This document shows, in pieces, positions 55,346 to 63,480 of a stretch of 64,000 nucleotides of DNA. Each line of letters starts with the position of its first letter. The stretch's first letter is position 1. This DNA comes from JAMXLO01 sp963818775. Its GTDB lineage: Bacteria; Pseudomonadota; Alphaproteobacteria; Acetobacterales; Acetobacteraceae. Below the pieces are notes generated by a model. That model made no database searches. It saw nothing but the letters and a program-made list of their open reading frames with translations, and was not told the origin of the DNA. Both the position numbers and the translations under genes were made by a program. Where the stretch lies: contig CAWFUF010000008.1 of assembly GCA_963818775.1 (NCBI GenBank), positions 1 through 64,000 of the forward strand, written 5' to 3'.

Positions 55346-56272
55346 ATGAAGGTATCGGCCGGAACCGCGGTGAAAGGTCGTGGAGCTGAGGCTTCGCGCA
55401 ATGCGGCTCCGCCACGTCGCACGGCAGCCCCGACCCCCGCGAAGGCGGCGCAGACGGCGGCAGTAAGGAAAACGGCGGCGGCCCCCACGAAGTCAGCCAA
55501 GCCGGCACCGCCAAAAGCCGTTGCCAAGCCGGCCGCGAAGGCACCGCCCGCGGGGAAGCCAGCGGTGGGGAGATCGGCGCCCGCCAAGCCGGAGGCCAAG
55601 CCAGTCGTAACCGCGCCAGCCGCGAGCGCGTCACCGAAGGCGCCGGAGGTCGTGCAGCAGCCGAAGGCACAGGAGGCTCCGCCGCCTCGCCCGGAGGCGG
55701 CTCCGGTACGCGCAGGGCCATCGCCTGCGCCGGATCGCCGACCGGTCATGCCGGACCGCCTCCCGCCCAGGCCCCTGGGTAAGGCTGAGATCTTCGTCGA
55801 GGGTGATCACGTCGTCTATCCGACGCACGGGGTCGGCAAGGTTGAACGGATCGCGACGGAGGAGATCGCCGGGCACAAACTCGAACTGATCCACATCACG
55901 TTCGAGGAGAACCGAATGACGCTGCGCGTGCCGGTGGCCAAGGCGCGCACTGCTGGTCTGCGCAAGCTCGCCACACGCAAGTTGTTCGACGAGGCGCTGG
56001 CGGTGCTGAAGGGCAGAGCGCGGATCAAGCGCACGATGTGGTCCCGGCGGGCGCAGGAGTATGAAGCCAAGATCAATTCCGGTGACCCATTGGCGATCGC
56101 CGAGGTGGTGCGCGACCTGCACCGCAACGCCGGGCAACCCGACCAGAGTTTTTCCGAGCGCCAGATCTACGAGGCGGCGATGGACCGTCTCGCCGCCGAA
56201 CTGGCAGCGCTCGACAAGACCGACAAGCTCACCGCAGCGACCAAGCTGACGAACTTTCTGAAGACGGTGTAG
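55346..56272 (+). CDS. carD: CarD-family transcriptional regulator with long disordered N-terminus
   Basis: CarD binds the RNA polymerase beta subunit and stabilises open promoter complexes. The C-terminal half (from about residue 145) is a normal CarD: FVEGDHVVYPTHGVGKVERI in the Tudor-like RNAP-interaction domain, ENRMTLRVPVAKARTAGLRK, then the helical DNA-binding domain with WSRRAQEYEAKINSGDPLAI. The first 140 residues are almost only Ala, Pro and Lys, a basic disordered tail absent from most relatives of about 170 residues. ATG at 55346 has AGAAGG 8 bases upstream. Confidence 0.92.
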   Translation: MKVSAGTAVKGRGAEASRNAAPPRRTAAPTPAKAAQTAAVRKTAAAPTKSAKPAPPKAVAKPAAKAPPAGKPAVGRSAPAKPEAKPVVTAPAASASPKAPEVVQQPKAQEAPPPRPEAAPVRAGPSPAPDRRPVMPDRLPPRPLGKAEIFVEGDHVVYPTHGVGKVERIATEEIAGHKLELIHITFEENRMTLRVPVAKARTAGLRKLATRKLFDEALAVLKGRARIKRTMWSRRAQEYEAKINSGDPLAIAEVVRDLHRNAGQPDQSFSERQIYEAAMDRLAAELAALDKTDKLTAATKLTNFLKTV

Positions 56273-56308
56273 ACGCGATCTCTGCCCAAAGGCACGGAGG
56301 CTGCTGCC

Positions 56309-57064
56309 CTACACCGTGACGTTGTGCTCGAGGGGAACCGAGCGGCAGTCCATCTCGTATTCCAGGCCGACGACTGGCGGTCGGGCAAAGTGCCACACCA
56401 GTCCATGCCGCGCCGCGCCGCGCCGCACGATCTCGTCCGCAAATGAGGTGTGGACATCGTACACCGTGTACGCCTGCGTCGCCGTGGTGTCGGCCCAGGT
56501 CTTGCCCAGGATGGCCATCCGCTCCTCCATCCGCCCCACTACGAACCGCGCCTTCTCGCGCATGGCGTCAGGGCCGGTCTCGCCGTAACGCACCGTGCGC
56601 TCGCGGTACGGTGCCGGTCCGTCTCCGGCCTCGCCGCTGCCGGCAATGACGAAGGACCCTGACGCGCCAGCGGCAGGGCGCGCTAAGCAGAACGCGTAAA
56701 AGCTGGGTTCGGCGGGCTTGTGGATCGGCGGGATGACATTGCTGCGCGCCACCGGGTTGTCGTCCCCGGTCATCACGCCCCACCGCTGTAGCGTGCCGGC
56801 GTAGCGCCTGTTGAATTCAATGAAGCCCGTGTCGCTGAACTGCTCCGATGAACGCAGCTCGCAGGCACAGAACGCCGCGAGAGGCAGACCCTGTCCGCCA
56901 AGGAACCGCTCGATCCAGGCGAAGCCTGCGTTGAGCGGCAACGGCTCGCTGAAGGTCACCCGCTCGATCCGGAAGCCGTCCAGTGCCGCAACGCCGCCGG
57001 AATACTGGAACGCGAACGGGATATAGCGATAGCCACCGGCTCGCATGTCGATCGTCGCCGCCAT
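56309..57064 (-). CDS. Uncharacterised protein (CnbZ/RidA-linked type)
   Basis: A 251-residue protein with GGYRYIPFAFQYSGGVAALD, AAFCACELRSSEQFSDTGFI, RYAGTLQRWG and VDFLARP-like ends (HGLVWHFARPPVVGLEYEMD). It resembles proteins that databases label 2-amino-5-chloromuconate deaminase CnbZ, but I cannot confirm the activity and no chloroaromatic pathway genes are nearby. It is probably cytosolic, with no signal peptide. ATG at 57064; a terminator for the upstream gene lies just before it. Confidence 0.5.
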   Translation of the reverse strand: MAATIDMRAGGYRYIPFAFQYSGGVAALDGFRIERVTFSEPLPLNAGFAWIERFLGGQGLPLAAFCACELRSSEQFSDTGFIEFNRRYAGTLQRWGVMTGDDNPVARSNVIPPIHKPAEPSFYAFCLARPAAGASGSFVIAGSGEAGDGPAPYRERTVRYGETGPDAMREKARFVVGRMEERMAILGKTWADTTATQAYTVYDVHTSFADEIVRRGAARHGLVWHFARPPVVGLEYEMDCRSVPLEHNVTV

Positions 57065-57082
57065 CGTGCTTTCCTCTCATGC

Positions 57083-57112
57083 AAAAGGGCCCCGGGTTGC
57101 CCCGAGGCCCTT
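57083..57112 (-). terminator. Rho-independent terminator of the Bax-inhibitor gene
   Basis: Read on the minus strand, AAGGGCCTCGGGG pairs with CCCGGGGCCCTT around a short GCAA-type loop and is followed by a run of four T. It lies just downstream of the gene at 57135-57905. Confidence 0.8.
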
Positions 57113-57134
57113 CGTAGCATGGGCGCGTGGTCAG

Positions 57135-57905
57135 CTAGTTGCTATTCCGGTTGCCCAGCAACTGCAGTAGCAACATGAACAGGTTTATGAAGTTCAGGTA
57201 AAGGCTCAGCGCGTCATATACGCTGCGCTTCGCCGCTGCGTCCGGTCCTTCGGCGTAGGCATGCTGCACGTAGGTCGCCTTGATGCGCTGCGTATCGTAC
57301 GCGGTCAGGCCGGTGAACACGACCACGCCGATGATGCTGATGGCAAACTGCAACGCCGAACTCACGAGGAAGATGTTCACCAGGCTGGCAATGATGATGC
57401 CGAACAGCCCCATCATCAGGAAGCTGCCGAAGCGACTGAGGTCCGCCTTCGTCGTGTAGCCATAGATGCTCATCGCAGCGAACGTCGCGGCCGTGATGAA
57501 GAACACCCTGACGATGGATTCGCTCGTGTAGATCAGGAAGATGTTGGTCAAGCTCGCGCCCATCGCGGCGCAGAACAGCCAGTACAGCGTCTGTGCGGTG
57601 GTGCGCGATAGCCGGTTCACCCCCATGCTCAGCACCAGCACGAATGCGAGTGGTGCGAAGATGGAGATCATCGCCAGCGCCGATGCCGTGTGTCGCGGCC
57701 CCATCGGGGTCATGACCACGGGGTAAAACAGGTTGATCAGATCGGTGTTGGCGATTGTATAGGCGATGATACCGGTCAGCAGCAGACCGGAGCTCATCCA
57801 GTTGTAGACCCGCAGCATATAAGCGCGGAGCCCGGCATCCAGGACCGCAGCGGTCGTGGCGGCCGATGCTCTTGGGTAGGTCCGGTAGTCGGGACTGAAG
57901 GCCAT
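57135..57905 (-). CDS. Bax inhibitor-1/YccA-family membrane protein
   Basis: A 256-residue protein with seven hydrophobic helices, including YNWMSSGLLLTGIIAYTIA, LYWLFCAAMGASLTNIFLIY, and the BI-1 signature GVVVFTGLTAYDTQRIK near the C-terminus with its paired acidic residues. Members act as pH-gated calcium channels or bind FtsH; the role here is not known. ATG at 57905 follows AAAGAGGA. A terminator follows the gene. Confidence 0.92.
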   Translation of the reverse strand: MAFSPDYRTYPRASAATTAAVLDAGLRAYMLRVYNWMSSGLLLTGIIAYTIANTDLINLFYPVVMTPMGPRHTASALAMISIFAPLAFVLVLSMGVNRLSRTTAQTLYWLFCAAMGASLTNIFLIYTSESIVRVFFITAATFAAMSIYGYTTKADLSRFGSFLMMGLFGIIIASLVNIFLVSSALQFAISIIGVVVFTGLTAYDTQRIKATYVQHAYAEGPDAAAKRSVYDALSLYLNFINLFMLLLQLLGNRNSN

Positions 57906-58026
57906 GGTTGTCCTCTTTGCCCTTTGAGGCAGGTTGTCCGAAGCCTCTCAAATTGGCGAGCGGCCGCGGCGGTTCAAGCCAAAGTGGTAATGAAAGCTCG
58001 GTAACCCCGTTCCGTGTCCCCGGCCT

Positions 58027-60636
58027 TCACTCGTTCCGCAGCATTGGTGCCGCCTTGGCCCGCAGCGCGGTCGCGGTGCCAACATAGCCGAATGTGAGCA
58101 TCATGGCGAGGGACGCAATCAGGGTCCCTGCGAGGGTGCCGGGCAGGAACGCCCAGCCGATGTGCATGATGTAGCGGACGACGCCGAAACTGGCGATCGT
58201 GCCCACCAGCGCTGCGATCAGGCCCGCGGCGAGACCCAGTACACCAAACTCCACCATCCAGGCAGTGCGGATCTGTCGGCGCGTGGCGCCCAGTGCCTTC
58301 AGGATGACCGCCTCCTGGGTACGGCGGCGCTGGCCGGCGGCGACCGCGCTGACCAGCACGAGGGCGCCGGCGACCAGCGTGAGGGACCCCGTGGCTGCGA
58401 GTGCGGCGGCGACCTGATCCAGCAGCCCCGCGACCGCAGCGAGCACGTCCGCCACGCGGATACCGGTGACGTTAGGCAACGCGTCGGTCACCGCGCGGAG
58501 CAGATGGCCCTGGTCAGCGTCGGCTACGCGGACGGTGGCAATGTGGGTGTGTGGCGCGTGCTGCAGCAGGCCGGGGCTCGCCACCATGGTGAAGTTCAGG
58601 GACAGGCTCTGCCAGGCAATGTCGCGCAGACTGGCGACTCGCAGGTCGATATCGCGGCCCAGGACGTTGACCCTGATGGTGTCGCCGATGCCGACCCCCC
58701 AGCCACGGGCCAGCTCGGCGTCGAACGAGACCAGCGGCGGACCATCGTAATTGGCCGGCCACCAATGGCCGTCGACGATGCGGGTGTCGCGCGGCTGCGT
58801 CGCGGCGTAGGTGAGACCACGGTCGCCACGGAGTGCCCAACGGGTCTCAGCGGTGGCATGCACCTTGTCAGCGGCCACGCCGTTCACCGACACGATGCGG
58901 GCGCGCAGACTGGGCACCTGCTGCATCTCCGCGACCCCTGGCTGCGCCATCACCAGGGACTCGAACTGCGGCAACTGGCTGTCCTGGATGTCGACGAAAA
59001 AGAAGCTCGGGGCATCGGCCGGAAGCTGCTCGGTGATTTCGCGCTGCACATTGGCTTCGATCAGCGCGACGGCAGCGAGCGTCGAAAGGCCGAGGCCCAC
59101 GGATACCAGCATGAGCGGCGTGGCAGCACCCGGCCGATGCAGGTTGGCAAGGCCGAGCCGACCGGCAGGGCTTCGCACCAAGCGGCCGGCGCGCGCCGCC
59201 AGCATCACGGCAGTGCCGCCGAGACGGAATACGATCAGCGTGCCAAGAGCGGCCGCGCAGAACCACAGCGCAAATCGGCGGTCGGCGGCAGTGGCGATGG
59301 TCAGCGCGATCAGGCTCGCTGCCACGGCGGCATTGGCTGCCAGCAGCGGGCGCGACGGACGGGTCCGTCCAGGCAGCAGAGCGTCGCGGAACAGCGCGCC
59401 GCCGGGGATACGCGCCGCCCGGCCAAGCGGCCAAAGCGAAAAAGCCAGCGCGGTGAGCAGGCCAAAGCATGCCGCAAGGGCGAGCGGAGCGGGATAAAGG
59501 CCCATGACCGGGGGCACCGGCAGCACGTCCTTGAGCACGGCGGCAAGCGCGCGTGGCGCCAGCGAACCGGCGACAAGCCCGATGACGATGCCGCACAGGG
59601 CCAATGCCAGAACCTGGATCAGGCAGAGCGCAAACACGAGGGCGGACGAGGCTCCGAGACAGCGCAGCGTCGCGATGGTGCGAGCGCGGGCGTCGAGCCA
59701 GGCGTGCACGCCGTTGGCCACACCGATACCGCCGACCAGCAGAGAAATCAGGCCGACAAGCGTCATGAACAGGCTGGTCTGGTCGATGAAACGGGTGACG
59801 CCGGGAGCGGCGTCGTGCGGATCGCGGATACGCCAGCCGTGATCGGAAAATGCTTCGCGCAGAGCGGCAAGCAGAGCAGGTGCGGCAGCGGGATCGAGAA
59901 GTGCGGCTCGGATGGCATACTGCACCATTGAGCCGGGCGCGATCAGGCCGGTCGACTGTAGTGCATCGGCGGCGATCAGCACGCGGGGGCCGAGGATCAG
60001 TGGAGCGGCCACGCGATCAGGTTCGGAGATCAGTGCACCACGGATAGTGAAGCTGGCGTTGCCAAGGCGCACGGTATCGCCCACGCGAAGGTTCAGGCGA
60101 TCGAGGACGACGGGTTCGGCAAGCAGGCCGTGGTTGGACAGCGCGGCGGCTATATCGCTCGGCTTGCCCCCCTCCCCCCGACCCCCTCCGGCAAGGGGAG
60201 GGGGAGGCTCTGTGGCTTCATCGCTCCCCCTCCCCTTGCGGGAGAGGGTTGGGGGGAGGGGGCGCTGCGGCCGATCCGCGACTGCAGCCTCGCCCACCAG
60301 CGGCCAGGCCGCATCGACAACCTTCAGCTCCACCAACTGCCGCTCACCAGACGGCGCGACCAGCATGGACCGCATCTGCACGACATCCGACAGCGCGGCC
60401 CCCCGCGCGCGCAGCCAATCGCGCAATGCGACCGGCAAAGGCTGCGAACCGCTCTCGACCTCCAGGTCGCCGCCCAAGATGCGCCTGCCGTCCTCCGCCA
60501 GTCCGCGATCCGTCGCCGCACGCAGCGAACCAACCGCGGCAATGACGGCGACCCCCAGCGCGAGGCACAACAAAACGACCCAGAGGCCGCGCACACCACC
60601 GCGCAGTTCCCGACGGGCAAGACGTAAGGCCAGCAT
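58027..60636 (-). CDS. FtsX-like ABC permease (LolC/E or YbbP-like)
   Basis: An 869-residue inner-membrane protein with an N-terminal helix (LWVVLLCLALGVAVIAAVG), a large periplasmic MacB-type domain, two FtsX bundles (about 290-420 and 740-860) and a second periplasmic domain with FFVDIQDSQLPQFESL. It works with the ATPase gene just upstream, whose stop overlaps its ATG (ATGA). Such exporters release lipoproteins or other lipophilic cargo from the membrane. Residues about 122-160 are a Pro/Gly/Arg-rich insert encoded by a palindromic element. Confidence 0.88.
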   Translation of the reverse strand: MLALRLARRELRGGVRGLWVVLLCLALGVAVIAAVGSLRAATDRGLAEDGRRILGGDLEVESGSQPLPVALRDWLRARGAALSDVVQMRSMLVAPSGERQLVELKVVDAAWPLVGEAAVADRPQRPLPPTLSRKGRGSDEATEPPPPLAGGGRGEGGKPSDIAAALSNHGLLAEPVVLDRLNLRVGDTVRLGNASFTIRGALISEPDRVAAPLILGPRVLIAADALQSTGLIAPGSMVQYAIRAALLDPAAAPALLAALREAFSDHGWRIRDPHDAAPGVTRFIDQTSLFMTLVGLISLLVGGIGVANGVHAWLDARARTIATLRCLGASSALVFALCLIQVLALALCGIVIGLVAGSLAPRALAAVLKDVLPVPPVMGLYPAPLALAACFGLLTALAFSLWPLGRAARIPGGALFRDALLPGRTRPSRPLLAANAAVAASLIALTIATAADRRFALWFCAAALGTLIVFRLGGTAVMLAARAGRLVRSPAGRLGLANLHRPGAATPLMLVSVGLGLSTLAAVALIEANVQREITEQLPADAPSFFFVDIQDSQLPQFESLVMAQPGVAEMQQVPSLRARIVSVNGVAADKVHATAETRWALRGDRGLTYAATQPRDTRIVDGHWWPANYDGPPLVSFDAELARGWGVGIGDTIRVNVLGRDIDLRVASLRDIAWQSLSLNFTMVASPGLLQHAPHTHIATVRVADADQGHLLRAVTDALPNVTGIRVADVLAAVAGLLDQVAAALAATGSLTLVAGALVLVSAVAAGQRRRTQEAVILKALGATRRQIRTAWMVEFGVLGLAAGLIAALVGTIASFGVVRYIMHIGWAFLPGTLAGTLIASLAMMLTFGYVGTATALRAKAAPMLRNE
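60165..60265. repeat. GC-rich palindromic element inserted in frame in the permease gene
   Basis: Two arms of about 43 bases (60165-60208 and 60223-60265) are near-perfect inverted copies. Each contains CAAGGGGAGGGGGAG or its complement. They are separated by about 14 bases. The element adds about 39 codons (residues 122-160, with PLPPTLSRKGRG and PPPPLAGGGRGEGG) without breaking the frame. Similar palindromes are common between genes in alphaproteobacteria. Confidence 0.8.
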
Positions 60637-61361
60637 CAGATGACCGGTTCGGCGCGGACCGGAGAGAGATCGATCTCCACCACCCTCCCATCCGCCAGGT
60701 GGATGCTCCGCGAGCAACGGGCGGCGAGGTGGGCATCGTGGGTGATTAGCATCAGCGTGGTGCCGGTCTCGGCGCGCAGACGGAACAGCAGGTCGATCAC
60801 CGCATCACCGGTCGCCTGGTCCAGGTTGCCGGTCGGCTCGTCGGCCAGCAGTAGCCGAGGCCGTGCGGCGAAGGCGCGGGCCAGCGCCACGCGTTGCTGC
60901 TCGCCGCCGGAAAGCTGGCCAGGCAGATGGGTCAGCCGATGTGCCAGCCCCACCGCATCCAACGCGGCGCGCGCTCGGGCCAGGGCGTCGCGCACCCCAG
61001 CCAGCTCGAGCGGCACAGCGACGTTCTCCAGTGCCGTCATGGTCGGGATCAGGTGAAACGCCTGGAATACGATGCCGACAGCCTCGCGACGCATGCGGGC
61101 CAATGCATCCTCATCCATCGCGGTGACGGCGCGCCCAGCCAGCACGATGCTCCCGGAACTGGCACGCTCCAGCCCGGCCAGCACCATCAGCAAACTCGTC
61201 TTGCCCGACCCGGACGGGCCGATGATTCCCACGGCCTCGCCCGCCACTATATCGAGATCGATGCCACGCAGGATGTTGACCGGTCCGGCGGCCGAAGGCA
61301 CGGTCAGGTGCAGGTTCCTCACTTGCACCAGCGGAACCGGAGACGGCAAGGTGGCATCCAT
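60636..61361 (-). CDS. ABC transporter ATP-binding protein (LolD/YbbA-like)
   Basis: A 241-residue ATPase with Walker A IGPSGSGKTSLLMVLAGLE, the Q-loop VGIVFQAFHLIPTMTALEN, signature LSGGEQQRVALARAFAARP, Walker B LLLADEPTGNLD and the H-loop LMLITHD. It powers the FtsX-like permease downstream. ATG at 61361 shares the CATG with the start of the divergent esterase gene. Confidence 0.93.
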   Translation of the reverse strand: MDATLPSPVPLVQVRNLHLTVPSAAGPVNILRGIDLDIVAGEAVGIIGPSGSGKTSLLMVLAGLERASSGSIVLAGRAVTAMDEDALARMRREAVGIVFQAFHLIPTMTALENVAVPLELAGVRDALARARAALDAVGLAHRLTHLPGQLSGGEQQRVALARAFAARPRLLLADEPTGNLDQATGDAVIDLLFRLRAETGTTLMLITHDAHLAARCSRSIHLADGRVVEIDLSPVRAEPVI

Positions 61362-62007
61362 GGCGGCACCATATGGCGTCCGCGGCCGGTGGCGGAAAGC
61401 CATCATCGCACTTGCCCTCATGCTGCCGACCGTAACCGAGGGAGCGCCCGTTCGGTTGCTCGTGCTCGGTGACTCGCTCTCTGCCGGCTACGGCCTGGCG
61501 CAACCCGACGGGTTTGAGGCGCAGCTCGGCGCGGCCTTACGGGCGGGCGGCCACGATGTGGCGATTGTCGACGGTGCGGTGTCCGGCGACACCTCGGCAG
61601 GCGGCCTGGCGCGGCTTGACTGGGCGCTGGGCGACGGCGCGGATGCGGCCATTGTCGAGTTTGGAGCCAATGACGGGCTGCGCGGCGTCGATCCCGCAGA
61701 TACCGAGAAGAACCTGCGCGGGATCCTCGACAGGCTGGCGGCGCGCCACATCCCGGTGCTGCTGACCGGCATGTATGCGATGCCAAATCTCGGTCAGGAC
61801 TACGCAGCAGAATTCCGCGCGGTGTTCGACCGGTTGGGGTCCCGGCCTGGGGTGTTGTACGATCCGTTCTTCCTGACGGACGTGGCGACCGTGCCGTCGC
61901 TCAGCCAGTCCGACGGGCTGCATCCCAACGCTGAGGGCGTGAGGCACATCGTTGGCCGGTTGCTGCCACTGGTCGAGAAGCTGCTCGCAGAGGTGCCACC
62001 GGCATGA
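61360..62007 (+). CDS. TesA-like SGNH arylesterase/lysophospholipase
   Basis: A 215-residue secreted hydrolase with a signal peptide (about 1-28, WRKAIIALALMLPTVTEGAP). It has block I LLVLGDSLSAGYGL (nucleophile Ser), block III FGANDGLRG and block V SDGLHPNAEGVRHI (Asp and His). It resembles TesA, which often lies divergently to the LolD-like ATPase. Its start overlaps that gene's start. It overlaps thpR by 4 bases (ATGA). Confidence 0.9.
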   Translation: MAAPYGVRGRWRKAIIALALMLPTVTEGAPVRLLVLGDSLSAGYGLAQPDGFEAQLGAALRAGGHDVAIVDGAVSGDTSAGGLARLDWALGDGADAAIVEFGANDGLRGVDPADTEKNLRGILDRLAARHIPVLLTGMYAMPNLGQDYAAEFRAVFDRLGSRPGVLYDPFFLTDVATVPSLSQSDGLHPNAEGVRHIVGRLLPLVEKLLAEVPPA

Positions 62008-62540
62008 GGCTGTTCGTCGGTCTCGAGCTGCCCTGGGAGCTACGCCAACGGGTGGCGATGCTGGCGGGCGCCGGCATTCCCGGCGCGCGGTGGGTGCCGC
62101 CGGAGAACTATCACATAACACTGCGCTTCATCGGCGAGGCGCCGCGCTATCTGGCCGAAGAGATCGACCACGCGCTGGCAGCGCTGAGGGCGCCGGCGTT
62201 CCCGCTGACGTTGGCCGGCATCGGGACATTCGTCAAGGGTGGGCGCAGCCAGACGCTATGGCTCCGTGTGGAGCGCAGCGAACCACTCGATCGTCTGCGA
62301 GCCAAGATCGAAACAGCGCTGCAGCGCTGCGGACTGGAGCCCGAACGGCGACGGTTTCAGCCGCACATGACTTTGGCGCGGCTGGACACTGGTGCGGAGG
62401 CGAAGGTCGCGGGATTCGTGCAGGCGCACAATCTGTTCCGCGCCGATCCCGTGCCGATGGAGCACTTCACGCTGTTCAGCTCGCTGCTGGGCAAGGACCA
62501 GCCGATCTATACCGCGGAGGTCGAGTATGCGCTCGGGTAG
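62004..62540 (+). CDS. thpR: RNA 2',3'-cyclic phosphodiesterase (2'-5' RNA ligase family)
   Basis: A 178-residue two-histidine phosphoesterase. It opens RLFVGLELPWELRQRV and has the two HxTx motifs, NYHITLRFIGE and PHMTLARLD, that form the active site. It opens 2',3'-cyclic phosphates in RNA; ligase activity is seen in vitro in relatives. It is coupled to the esterase gene by an ATGA overlap. Confidence 0.92.
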   Translation: MRLFVGLELPWELRQRVAMLAGAGIPGARWVPPENYHITLRFIGEAPRYLAEEIDHALAALRAPAFPLTLAGIGTFVKGGRSQTLWLRVERSEPLDRLRAKIETALQRCGLEPERRRFQPHMTLARLDTGAEAKVAGFVQAHNLFRADPVPMEHFTLFSSLLGKDQPIYTAEVEYALG

Positions 62541-62650
62541 GGCGGTGGAGGTGGCAACCGCAACATTCGAGCGGGCACGTGCGTTGCATAGGTGGATGCT
62601 GCCACCCTGATTTTTGAGGTCATTAGGCGTCGGTCGAGGCGCGACCAAGT

Positions 62651-62689
62651 AATGCATCAGATAAATGCATCAGATAAATGCATCAGAAA
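62651..62689. repeat. Three tandem copies of a 13-bp unit
   Basis: The unit AATGCATCAGATA is repeated three times with one change in the last copy. It lies in a 330-base AT-richer spacer (62541-62870) between thpR and the GFA gene, in which no gene is supported. Each copy contains the palindrome ATGCAT. Confidence 0.85.
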
Positions 62690-62870
62690 GACCAAACCCT
62701 ATCAATAATTTGGTTTCAATGCAGTTGTCTTGAGGTTTGCACAACAGAACTGGGGTGGGAAGCAGCTTCGGTGCCTGTCCTCCAGCCGCCGCGATGATGC
62801 CTGTGAGTCAGTTGCTACGCTTGTGTTGGCAACCTACGGTGTTCGATCCGTTGGAACCAGGGAGGGAACG

Positions 62871-63305
62871 ATGGAGAGAGTGGCGCAATGCCATTGTGGC
62901 TCACTTCGGATAATCGCCGCTGGCGAGCCGACCTTCGTGTATCTTTGTCATTGTAAGGCTTGTCAGCGACGCACCGGTGCGGTCGTCCATTCCGGCTGTT
63001 CGTATCCGAAGGATCAGGTTCGAATTGAAGGTCAAAGTAAGATTTATGAGCGTGAGACTGCCAGTGGGCGCAAGACCCGTTTCCATTTCTGTCAGAACTG
63101 CGGCAGCAACGTGTTTTTCGACGGAGATCGCAATCCCAACGGCTACGGGATCACGGTCGGCAGTTTCGCTGATCCAGACTTTCCACCGCCGACCTTTTCC
63201 ATGTATGAAGAGGACATGCACCCATGGGTCGTGGCGTCAACGGTGATTGACAATTTCCCACAAGGTCTGACTCGGCTACCGACGGGTGTGCCACCAGCGC
63301 CGTAG
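62871..63305 (+). CDS. GFA/CENP-V family protein (glutathione-dependent formaldehyde-activating type)
   Basis: A 144-residue zinc-binding protein. It has CHCGSLRIIAAG near the start, CHCKACQRRTGAVVHSGCSY, and FHFCQNCGSNVFFDGD, which give the cysteine ligands of the Gfa fold. ATG at 62871 follows GGGAGGGA. Substrate is unknown; formaldehyde-glutathione activation is proven only for some members. Confidence 0.88.
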   Translation: MERVAQCHCGSLRIIAAGEPTFVYLCHCKACQRRTGAVVHSGCSYPKDQVRIEGQSKIYERETASGRKTRFHFCQNCGSNVFFDGDRNPNGYGITVGSFADPDFPPPTFSMYEEDMHPWVVASTVIDNFPQGLTRLPTGVPPAP

Positions 63306-63480
63306 GCAAATTCGCAAGAGGTTGGACGGCGTTGGCGCGACACGCGCCGGATCCTGCACCGCGGGAAAAGACGCACAGCACCGTACTCGATGCATTTGAT
63401 AAGCAAGGGCGAAGCGGCGTGCTGGCCGGCGTCGGCTATCGATTGGGGCGGGCGCGACCCCGGCGCGCTGTTCGCCCCCG

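Noticed and set aside
57906..58020. ybhL-type leader RNA upstream of the Bax-inhibitor gene
   Set aside because: Only a weak 5-bp hairpin (GAGGC/GCCTC) is visible, and I could not match it to the known motif.
58162..59931. 589-codon open frame antisense to the ABC permease
   Set aside because: Gly/Gln/Arg-rich shadow; the permease on the other strand has clear FtsX features.
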